A DNA stretch of 64,000 nucleotides, from positions 7,326,891-7,390,890 of the forward strand of contig OY744461.1 in NCBI GenBank assembly GCA_963556145.1. Direction: 5' to 3'. This DNA is from Hygrocybe punicea (lineage: Eukaryota > Basidiomycota > Agaricomycetes > Agaricales > Hygrophoraceae). Positions within the stretch are counted from its first letter, which is position 1, and each line of letters starts with the position of its first letter. Below, piece after piece: positions 1 through 9,762 of this stretch. The notes under the pieces are model-generated. The model made no database searches. It worked only from the letters and a program-made list of their open reading frames with translations, and had not been told where the DNA came from. The position numbers and the translations under genes were made by a program.

Positions 1-116
1 CATAATGGGCGGGTGTTCACTATCTTTGGGGGAAATAGAGGAATTTGAGAGGAGAGACATGAGCTACTAGTATGTCGGATGATCACCACACGTGACACGA
101 CAACTTGTTGCACTGG

Positions 117-740
117 TAGTGTTGTTGGCAAAACTGCGCCATTTTGCCGCGCCTGGCGTGGCGCTTGGCGATCGCCACAGTGGCGCAATATTGGTGGTTG
201 GCAATACTTGGCGCAACTCGTGCTAATTTAAATTTTCTGGGGGCAAAATCAATGCAAAGCCCCTTTTTTATATTACTTTTCACTCCATGTCGTCTTCAAA
301 AAAGCCTCCTGGTGGTCGTGCTGCTGATAGCTTTATTGAAGAACACTTCGCAAAGCAAGGCCACAAGCATCCCACCACGAAACGATGGCAGATGAAGTGT
401 AACTACTGCCAGACATCAGAGAGGGGGATGGATTAGGTCCGGAGGTCGATATAGCTGAAGTGTACGACCTAGCAGAGTTGGATGGCATTAAAAAGGGTGT
501 TGTACCTCTCAGCCAAGAGGAGGAGAGTTCAGTTCACGGAGACAAAGGACCTGGTGGAGAGGAATGGGATTCAAAATCTCTGTTACTATCCCTTGGCTTG
601 TAGCTACAGATGTCCTAGAAAATGAAAAACGGCTGTCGCCAGTTGCGCCAGTGTCGCCAGCATTCGCCAACCCCTCCCCAACTATGTTTTGCCGCGCCGG
701 CGCTTGGCGCTTGCTTGTTCGAGTTTTGCCCACAACACTA
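117..740. mobile_element. Non-autonomous hAT-type element next to EMC2
   Basis: The two ends are imperfect inverted repeats: TAGTGTTGTTGGCAAAACTG at 117 and, reading inward on the other strand from 740, TAGTGTTGTGGGCAAAACT. A TAG-start terminus is typical of hAT transposons. Subterminal GGCGC/TTGGCG motifs recur near both ends. The 8 bp outside each end (TGCACTGG and TGCAGCAC) agree only in the first four positions, so the target duplication is poor. The interior keeps the start and end of a transposase frame. The right end lies 14 bp before the EMC2 start codon. Confidence 0.7.
287..603 (+). pseudogene. hAT transposase remnant (BED-finger start fused to a C-terminal tail)
   Basis: From the ATG at 287 the frame reads about 45 residues resembling the start of a fungal hAT transposase, including KRWQMKCNYC, the W and first Cys pair of a BED-type zinc finger. 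It then breaks at a stop near 433. Another frame up to the TAG at 601-603 gives an acidic tail (EVYDLAELDGIKKG, then EEESSVHGDKG), like the C-terminus of such transposases. The RNase-H core is absent, so this is an internally deleted, non-functional copy. The BED and hAT assignment rests on a short motif and on the element ends. Confidence 0.5.
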
Positions 741-754
741 TGCAGCACTGGCAA

Positions 755-1960
755 ATGCCAGACCCAGACCCACTAGCGAAGGCTCTGAAAAAGCTAGCCC
801 ACTACAGGGCAACCGATACCCGCGAATCCCAAGAAACATTCGAAAGTGGCGTCCTTTTACTCAAAAGAAATGCGACCAGCAAAATGGGGGAAGAGGGTGA
901 GCTGGTGGACTCGTGCATTCGAAGTCACATCCTCAGTTTCCTTTACATGCATGGCAGGTTGGGCATTCCTGGAACAGCTAGCTTTGGCCGCCATAGATGT
1001 TGGGAGATTGGATGTTGCTGACGTATGTCCTCGCTGCATAGTCATTTCCTAAAAGTTGGGCTCACGAAAGCAAAATGTAGCAATGTCTGCAGTTGCTGTC
1101 GGATAAATTCCCTGGCTCTCCGCGTGTCGAATGTCTGACAGGTATCCGAATGGAAGCTACGGAGTCTCCAGATACTGCCATGAAGTACTATGACGAGCTC
1201 TTGGCGGCTGATTCCGCAAATGGGGTGGAGCCAACGTTCTGGTTTCCAATCCCCACCATACTAATGCCTCTTCACCTGTGTTAGCCCATATGGAAAAGGA
1301 AGATATCTGTTCTCCGCCGAATAGGGAAAACTGATCGCGCCATTGAAGAACTTTCAAAATATCTTGATACATTCTACTCTGATGTCGAGGGCTGGCTTGA
1401 GCTTACGGACATATACTCATCTCGCAACCAGTGAGGCCATTCCCATCCGTTCTGTAATCCTTTTCTAATGACAAACTGCATCCAGGTACACCAATGCGCT
1501 GCAATCTTTATCACACACGTTGCTCCTTAATCCACAAAATCCATTCTTCGTCTTGCATGCAGCTGAGATCGCATATACATCAGGAGACGTTACCCTTGCC
1601 ATCAAAATGTTTTTAATGGTTGTCGATATGACAGATGATGACATGCCAGAAAACTCTATCCCGACAGGCATTACTGTGCGAGCATGGTTTGGAATCAAAT
1701 TGGTGACTCTTCCATCTGAATGGCTGTTATCTTGCTTCTTTATTCAACTTTGGCTTCATCAACAGTGTGCACGACGGCTTCTCAACGAGTCGCGGCTCTC
1801 CAATTCATCGCCATCAGACACACCACCACCCAAGAATTTGGGTCTGATAGACGAACTTGCCACTGAACGCGTTTTGGCGTCTTATTCTACTCATGGCAGA
1901 GTCTCGGGAAGATCGCCACAGGGCAAGACCCTGGTTTCGGGATGGATAGCCAAAAAATGA
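755..1960 (+). CDS. EMC2: ER membrane protein complex subunit 2 (EMC2), TPR protein
   Basis: EMC2 is the cytosolic TPR subunit of the ER membrane complex, which inserts moderately hydrophobic and tail-anchored membrane proteins. Six exons (755-896, 958-1022, 1081-1224, 1285-1430, 1486-1702, 1766-1960) total 909 nt and give 302 residues, the usual family length. Recognisable family stretches are FPGSPRVECLTGIRMEA, PIWKRKISVLRRIGKTD, FYSDVEGWLELTDIYSS, NPQNPFFVLHAAEIAYTSGD and ITVRAWFGIKL, which form consecutive TPR helices. The C-terminus has LIDELATERVLASYS, then stop. All introns are GT-AG and 50-63 bp. A hAT remnant ends 14 bp before the start codon, so the 5' UTR must lie inside that element or be extremely short. 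The reading frame shows no damage. Confidence 0.9.
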
Positions 1961-2629
1961 GATACAAACTGGATATACGTATTTCAATTTATTCGTGTCT
2001 CCACCCATTTGGTGTTGGAGTTCTGGAAGTTCACCAGCTGGCCAGAATGCCACCTCTCTTTCTCTATTGATACAGCAGCACCAACGACGACTTTCCACTT
2101 CATCAAAACCTACGTACAAGTAAAGTCATTTAACGGAGAAAACTCATGAAATCATGATATCAATAGCCCAGTCGCAAGGAACCCCAGTAAAAGATGATAC
2201 ATTTTATGACATGCATATGATGAAAAATCGAACATGCAAAACACTACCCATCCTTCATGGTAATTAAAAAAAATCGAAATGAATGACATTCATAAGAGAC
2301 CTGTAACGCAAGAAGATTGCATCAACAACAACGTGAGTTGGTAACAGCTTGGTCGACTCACCTGCCGCTGTTATCACCATCAGAAGGGGAAGTCGAGATA
2401 TGATATATCGGCGGGGGGAGAACGAGAGCGGGGGTATTTCGGGCATCGAGGGTCATAAATGGAGGCAGCGAGAGCAAAGGGACAATGTACGATACCAAAC
2501 ACGACCCCAGCGAAGAACGTTTGCAACATAAAACAACACCCCACAGAGATCCCCAGGGGAAGAAAAGAGACCATCCCATAGGTATGATACATATGCGAAG
2601 AGACACAAAGTCCAACCCCGTCCCCCCGC
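1961..2629. other. Intergenic, convergent 3' ends of EMC2 and the Zn2Cys6 gene
   Basis: This AT-richer spacer lies between two convergent genes and should hold both 3' UTRs and polyadenylation sites. I see no convincing reading frame. Short open frames here match no family I know and overlap each other on opposite strands. Confidence 0.6.
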
Positions 2630-5600
2630 CTATTGGTAATATCCTCCGGTCCAATACTCGGTACCGTTCGTCTGTGACCACGATGACTGCGACGATGTCA
2701 GTGAAAGGGCGTGATCCTGCGATGCGTCATGTGCATGGTCAACATGGTACGGCTCTTGCATCGTTTCCCCATGGTGATGCTGATGATGCTGGGGCTGATC
2801 CGGCTTCATGCTGTATACCGAGTGGTGGGTCTTGTCGTACAACGGAGTACTGGGGACGGATGAGCTCATGCCACCTAGACTATCCATCGCAGGAGGCGTT
2901 GTCATTCCCCCAAGCCCAACAAGTGGCAATCCCGGTGGCGCGTGGTGGTGGTGGTGTGGGTGGTGTTCATGCATCGCACCACCGCCGAATTGCGAGTCAT
3001 ACCCAGCCGAGATGTAGAGACCCTGGCCACCCGGAGGGGGAGGAGGTTGCGGCTGAGTAAAAACAGCCGGTGTCGTGTGAGATCGGGCTGCTGCTCCATA
3101 ATGAGTCGCGCTCAGAAGATGCGACGGCATCTCGGGTCCGGGTCCAAAATTCGAGGAGCCTGCGCTGACAACTCCGTTCCCATTTGACGCACCAGAGTAC
3201 ATCGAACTTGCGTCTGGAGGAGGCTGCGAAGGTGGACTAGGCCCTGACCCATTTCCGTAGGGACTTGACGATGGGGCAAACGAGCTGGCGCGAGATTTAT
3301 CATACGGCACCGCACGGCTCTGTTCAAACTGAGCACCGTGGTGATGTTGACTGTACACAGATGTCGGAGTGTCGTGAGTGTTGACATAACCCTGGTACGG
3401 TTGTTGCTGGTGCTGGTGTTGGTGCTGTCGTTGAGTATGATGATGATGAAGGGAATTCTGCGCAAGGTCATGAATACTGAACCGCCGTCGTTGAGTCCCA
3501 TCCACGCCCTCTCCGCTCCCAAACGGCAACGAGAAGTCCCCACCTGTAGTTCCAACCATATGAGAAGTCGCTGGCGGCATCCGCACTTCCTGGGCAGAAG
3601 ACTGGGACCGTCCGTACACGTCATCTTGATTCATTTGCGCTGGATGCTGCTGCTGCTGCTGCTGTTGATGGTGTTGCTGTTGGAACCCTAGCTCAGGCGA
3701 AATAGAAGCCGGCGTTGGCGGAGTGCTTAGTAGAGGAGTCCTCGGGACCCCAACCATAGATTGTTGCAAAGGAGTCCGCAACAGCGGTGCCTGCATCGTG
3801 CAATCGCTCGAATTGCTCGTCGTAGTCTCCCCTGAGCCAGCTCGCTGCCGAACAAGTGGTGAACCATCCCGAGGAGGACGTACACGGAATCCAACAGGTG
3901 GATAATGTGTCTTCCTGGTGTGCTTCTTTTCCTTTTCCTTGTCCTTGTCCTTGTCCTTTTCCTTTTCCCTCTCTCTTTCTCTTTCTCTTTCCTTTTCCAC
4001 ACCCTCGTTTCCTACCCTCCCCGTGGACTGTGGGCTGTTGTGCACCTCGTGTTTTGTTGGCGCACGTTCCGAAGACAACTCAAGCGTAGCCAAAGTCCGT
4101 GGAGACGCCTCCGGCAGCCGATGTGGTTGCTGATGCTGATGTTGCGTGGCAGCCGTCGCCCCCGACAGCGAACTCACACTACCAGCACCCCCGGCCGGCC
4201 CCACGATGAACGGGAACTCGAACCCACCAACCACCGCTCCATTAGGAACTCCACCTCCCTCCACCTCCCCATGCTTCCTCTTCGTCCCCACCGCACTCGC
4301 GCTTGCGTTCCCCAACCCACCACCACACCTCGCCGCCTCTGCCTTTTTCTTCAACGCCTCCACGATACCCACCGCCTCGTCCAACGGCACTTCACCCTCT
4401 ACTCCAACTCCAACTCCAACGCCCGCGCAGGCCTTCCTCGCCCCTCCCACCCCTACCCCAATCCCAACATCACTCAAAACCTGCAACGCAGCACCAACAT
4501 CATCCAACGCAACGCCCGCCCACACCGCCGACGGCTGCTTGATCGCTGCATGCCCACACACCACAGCTGCATCCAACACCACCCGCTCAAACGAGTAAAA
4601 GTCAAATATCGCGGGAACCGGCACCAGCATACAACCGCTCCGGCTTGTTATACCCAATACCCCACCAAGCCTCCCGTCACCAGATCCCGAATCCGAACCC
4701 GCCGCCGAAGTCGCCGCTGCCAATTTCGAATGACGTTCCCACAGCGCACGCAGGACCTTGCAGGCATGCAAGATCGCATGTGCAGCATTAACTGTCCCAT
4801 GGGCAGCCTGGTGAGGCACAGGTGCACCACCAACGCGCAAGAACGGCACGTAGAGTTTCAAAATGAGCCGGTGGGCAGCGATAGACAGCTCACAGCGCTG
4901 CGCCACGAGTATCATCGTCATCATGGTCGTTGTCGTCATGATAGCAGTCGTCGGTGTCGGTGTCGTCGTCCAAGGCGACGTCACGTCTTGGCTGGCATCC
5001 TCCACTGCGTGCGCATTCATGCTGAGCCTCCACTCCTCCGGCAGGCCATTGAGCCACGCCTGCACCTGCACCTCGATCCCCGCTGCCTGGTCAATGGTAT
5101 ACCCGAGCTCGTTCGCATTAGTGCGCCGTTTCACCCTTCGGACTAGTTGGGCGAGTCTATCCACGAAGGCGACATGCAAAAAAATAATCAACAAAGGAAC
5201 AAAGGTGGAGAGGGGAATAGAAGGGCTGGAGAAAAGAAAGAAAAAAAAGAAGAGGCGAACGTAAATTGCGTAACAAAAGGCAAACGCCGGATGAAGTAAA
5301 ACAAGATAGAAGAAAGAAGACCAGGAAGATAAAACACGCACTGGCATTTAAGCTCAAAGTACTTGAACCCACCCGCATTCCCTCCTTCCCCAAATCCTCC
5401 TCCATGCCCATGCCCATGCCCATGCCCAAGTCCAAGTCCAAGCCGTCCAAGTCCACGTCCATATCCAGACGTGTCTAGCCTCGGGAGCACACTGGATCCA
5501 GGCGAAAACGCCTGTTCATCAACATCTGCCGGCATACGTGCCGTATACGAACCATCCAGAATCAGCGGCGGGTGGCCCATACAATCCGACACGAACCTAC

Positions 5601-7570
5601 TCTCAAAGCAATGAGACAACGGTGCGTCCCTCCCACTCGATATCCTCCCCAAAAACGACTCACAAATCGTAATAAAAAACCTCCCACCACAGCCTCCTCC
5701 GAGTCTCTGCCTCGAACAAGGTGTAGCGACCGGGCACCTCGTCAGGGTCCGCCGCCAGCCCCATCTGGCATGCAATGTTTACCATTTTGCTGACCTGTGC
5801 ATACAGGGAAGAGAGGTGAAAACATGGACTCTGGTGGTAATCGACCAAAAAGATGCAATTACGACTCACCAGAGGAAACAACGCCGTTCCAACACCGTTG
5901 TTCATCGCTCCCGCTCCCGCTCCATCCCCACTGCTGCCCCGGCCACTACTCCTCCCAAGTAACAAAAACAACACCTGCAATATACACGCGACCAGATAAT
6001 CCAGATCCAACGGCGCACTGGCCTCATGGACGGACAACGCCTGTGCGGACAATGCATACAAATACGCAGGCGACGACTCTTTCTTTATCCAACGTCGCCG
6101 CCGGCCCCGCCGCTGTCGTGATGGTGGCCGTGACTGTGGTTGTGACCGATCAGCGCCATTACCAGGCTCGCGCATGCCATCATCCACAACCATTTCATCA
6201 CTGCTTGCACCCGTACCAGTTCCTGCACCGGAAGCCGAATCTTCCGACAACCCCTCATCATCGCCACCGCCGTCACCATCCCAGACCTCTACCCCAACTT
6301 CTGTACGCTTCCCCGAAACGAGTGCGCCCAGGGCGAACGCAGCAGCCGTAGCGGCAAAGAAGCTGATGGTTGGTGGTGGTGGTGGTGCCTGAACTTGCGA
6401 GCCCGAGTTCGAAGTCCCAGGTGACGATGGTGGCCGCAGCTGTGGTAGTCTGGAGGACCTGGGTGGGCTGGCCGAGGGAGTGCCAAAGAATATCGCGCGG
6501 GCATTCTGGGCTTTTGTCCTCGTTGTGCTACTGCAAATTCCCTTGCTGGAATCAAACAAGCAGTCGATGCGACTGCGGAAGTGGTGCCAGTTGAAAGAAG
6601 GACGGAGGAGGAGGATGGGGTGGAGGATGTTGAGGATTGTTGCGTGGTGATGATGAGGTGGGAGAAGCGCGAGAAGTGCTGGGGATATCGAGGAGAAGTT
6701 GGTGGAGGAACGAGATTGGGAAGAAGAAATGGCGTTATTGTAGACACTGAGTGGCGGAAGGAGAAGGGCGGTTGTGATGTGCTGCTCAGAGTCGGGATTG
6801 TATGGAAGAATGGGGTGTGGGAGATAAACCGATGTGGGCTCGAGCTTGACAGGGTTCGGTGAGTATGGGGACGTGAGCGTTGCGAGATATCTGAGGGGAG
6901 ACAGTGACGTTGGAGAAGTGGTGGTGCTTGATGGGCCTGCGGAGGAGTTGAAGGAGGCGTAAATGGATTTGTCGACGTCCAACTGATCGAGCCACGCAGC
7001 CAAGTCCTGGAGGGATATCGAGAGAGCAGAACCTGGATAGCCGACTCTTTCACCAGAAGCACTGGGGCCGCCACCGCCGCCATTGCCAGACGGGCGAGAA
7101 TTGAGGGCGGCTGAAAAAGTGGTTGAAAGAGGCATACCCGAAGTAAGCTGTGTGAGGGTTGTCTCGACTTGGATAAGTCTATTGTTCAACGAGTGGAGAT
7201 CGCTGTGAAGGGAGCGAATAAGGGCTATATCATTGGGGAGGAGCGAGCGCTGTGTGTGTTTACGTACACTTTTTCGGCCGCTGCGGGTGAGTAGATACAG
7301 CGAGAGACGGTGTCACGTTTTGTGCAAGAACCGCAAGGATTACGTCTGTCGCATTTTAATTTGAGGCGTTTGCACTGAGAGGGCGTGAGTGAGAGTGAGA
7401 AATGGGGAGAAGAGAGCGGGTCCAAAACGAACCTCTGCGCAAACGACGGTGATACGTGAGCGGATTTGGCTTGTTCAGGGTTAGCAGAGAGCGGGAAAAG
7501 AGGACGATAAGACCTACGGTGCGGTTGTGGTGGTCGCGTTGGGCTGATTCTGCTGGGACTGAGAATCCAT
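2630..7570 (-). CDS. Zn(II)2Cys6 fungal-specific transcription factor, 1480 aa
   Basis: This is a nuclear sequence-specific regulator. Seven exons (7570-7518, 7469-7433, 7374-7268, 7202-5870, 5794-5664, 5596-5342, 5156-2630) sum to 4443 nt. The ATG at 7570 is chosen because splicing the two small first exons restores the full binuclear cluster: Cys28, 31, 38, 44, 47 and 56 (CX2CX6CX5CX2CX8C, with CAECKRLKLKCDRRNPCGSC). A short linker/coiled coil (HSLNNRLIQVE) follows. The middle holds a fungal_trans homology region with ETRRRLWWEVFYYDLF, VSDCMGHPPLI and PADVDEQAFSP. The C-terminal half is low complexity: an alternating RE/KE/KD tract, polyQ, poly-His/Gln and Pro/Ser stretches, plus (HG)n before the last intron. 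The target genes cannot be read from sequence. Similar middle regions occur in xylanolytic-activator-like regulators. Confidence 0.88.
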
Positions 7571-8764
7571 TTGGTGGGTGGAGAGGGAGAGAGGGTGCAG
7601 GGCAGAGTCCAGGGACAAGGGGCAGGCGAATATATTTGTGAGTACGTTACTTAAAAAAATATGTTGAGGAATATTATATTCAATTTCCAGGGTCTTGATT
7701 GAACAGGGCCACCGGGTGTCGAATACGGTGTGTTATGGAGAGAACATAGGACACAGAGACTGGATGTGGGCGATCTCGAGGACGTTGTCTGCGACGACGA
7801 CGACGACGACGACGACGATGAGGGGCAAGCGACAAATGGAGAAAATGGAGAAAATAATTTGTTTGTTTTGTTTGTTAGTGACAGAACCGGGAAACACCGA
7901 GCGAACCGTTGAGCCGCGGCAGTGAGATTGTCCCCGATCGTCGGAGGCCGACTTATCGGGGTTGTGCTATACCGTTTCTCTCCCCGGGTCATTGTTCTCG
8001 AATTATTGATCCGTTATCACGCACAATAGACAGCAATAATAATAATGACTGATAGCGAGCAGGCGAACCGCCAATACATCTGAACATGATAATAATGAGT
8101 GGCAACCAATAATACAACGTTGGGGGGCAGCGTCGCATATACCCATGTCGGTCGTCCTTGTTCTGCGTATGATATCGACAACACCGGTACGAAATGCCGA
8201 TCATTGTCTGCGTATATGCATTGTTTTCGTTATTCGATGTCGCCAAGATTGCTTCCGTCCGATGCCGATCCAGTCCCGGGCTATCCGGTCCGCAACTCAC
8301 CGAGCGTTCGCTCTTGTCTTCATATGTAGTGGCTCAGGGATATCTATATTGCGCCCCCTTTATCAGTCCGAAAACAACGTGCAGCCTCGCAACTTTTATT
8401 TTAGCGAAATGATAACCCTCCACCATTCAACCCAAGGAGGAGGGCTGGGGCCTGACGCCTCGGGACCAACGCGAAGGCGCATTACCTCTCCTGACCTTGT
8501 TCCCATGACTCACTTCCCAAATCAAGCCTGGGCAAACTGGTAAACTGTGGTATAACAGGGGGAGAGTTTCCGAACAATCACCCAAAAATTGACAGAAACG
8601 ATCATCGGTCTCTTACATATATAGCAAACGTTCAAATCTTCCCAGCCTAACTTGCGCGAGGTCTGTAAAGGATCCGTCACAAGTAAAAGAATAATGAGCT
8701 CGTGACTCAGATGGTTACGGAAATTATATTTTTCAAAAAAGCTCTTACAAACTCATGCAACAAT
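7571..8764. other. Intergenic between the Zn2Cys6 promoter and the SEC11 3' end
   Basis: The left part is upstream of the regulator on the minus strand and should hold its promoter and 5' UTR. The right part follows the SEC11 stop codon. A GAC/CGA microsatellite runs at about 7791-7819. No frame here looks coding, and no TATA or known operator stands out. Confidence 0.55.
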
Positions 8765-9702
8765 CTATTCACGCTGGATCAACGCCATCAGACCCAGCCC
8801 ACCCAGAAGCGCGTATTTCAGCTGCGGAAAGTCGTTCTAACAAACCAACAAAGCCGTTATATTATTATACATCACCGATCAACCACCAAGGAGAACTCAC
8901 CAATGCAATGGTTATATAGCCAATATATGGCAAGAATCTGCAAGGACAGAGACTATAACGAGAAGGCCCGGTGCATAGCAAGATATGACTACTCACCCTC
9001 GAACTTTCCCGATGACATGTTTCCTCTCAATCCAATCCATGCCTTTATACAACTCTATATCGTCTATGTGGTTGTTGTCGCCCTTTGTCAAAAGCAATTG
9101 CTCCGGTACCGACCTAGTGACGACAATTGTCAGCCCCCAACAACACCCTCAGCCGACAAGAAAGAAAACGAAACGCTGCTATGCTAATTGTTCAACAACA
9201 ACAACAACAAAAAACGCACTGGGAATCCGACACGTTCACATTCGAAACTACATCGTGCGTCTCGATCACCCGATGTACGATGGGGATATCAGCCCCAGGA
9301 ATCTTATACACCGTAATATCACCCGTTTGGTACCGTTCATGCGCAGGATTCGTCAAAAACAACAGGTCCCCACGGTAAAAAGCTGGTTCCATCGATCCAC
9401 TACAACCAAGCGAGAGGGGGGGTTAAAAATCACAACAACAAAGTCAGCGTTACTCATTTGCTCAGTGATCAATGCATACCTCAAGACGACGACGATCGGT
9501 GAATCCGCATTGGTGACGAGCCCGAGTCCTTTCCATATCATAAGCCCAGACGTAATGACCGTAGCAAAGTTGAGAGCTTGTAGCAGGATCTGTGGGGGTG
9601 GGTGGGTAAAATTCAAGCCCGGAATCGAATTTCAGAAGGGAACGTTGCACTAACATGTCGGTATCCGAGTCTTCGGAAAGCTTTGAGCTCTTCAGTGAAC
9701 AT
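8765..9702 (-). CDS. SEC11: Signal peptidase complex catalytic subunit SEC11
   Basis: Sec11 is the membrane serine protease of the ER signal peptidase complex; it removes signal peptides from secretory proteins. Six exons (9702-9655, 9589-9480, 9399-9220, 9113-8997, 8937-8901, 8836-8765) total 564 nt and give 187 residues, the normal length. The start [16 protein letters not shown] is the usual fungal Sec11 opening. A single N-terminal membrane anchor spans about residues 20-40 ([20 protein letters not shown]). Catalytic residues by family position are Ser55 in SGSMEPAF, His95 in PIVHRV, and Asp125/Asp131 in [14 protein letters not shown]. The C-terminus ([19 protein letters not shown]) is conserved. 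The gene shares a 60-bp divergent start-to-start spacer with ALG6. The gene is intact. Confidence 0.95.
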
Positions 9703-9762
9703 CGGTAGTCGTGGCAAGGTTTTGTTAGGAGATCGTGGGAAATGTAAATAATTTATTTAATT
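9703..9762. promoter_or_regulatory. Bidirectional SEC11/ALG6 promoter gap
   Basis: Only 60 bp separate the two divergent ATG codons (9702 on minus, 9763 on plus). Both genes must therefore use very short 5' UTRs or start transcription inside this gap or in each other's coding region. The alternative is that ALG6 starts at a later ATG, for example [10 protein letters not shown] at 10204. The gap is AT-rich near the ALG6 side (aaataatttatttaattatg). Confidence 0.55.

Noticed and set aside
3905..5146. A 413-residue plus-strand frame and several shorter ones opposite the Zn2Cys6 gene
   Set aside because: Arg/Pro/His-rich composition mirrors the low-complexity coding strand. The minus frame has domains and closing exon phases.
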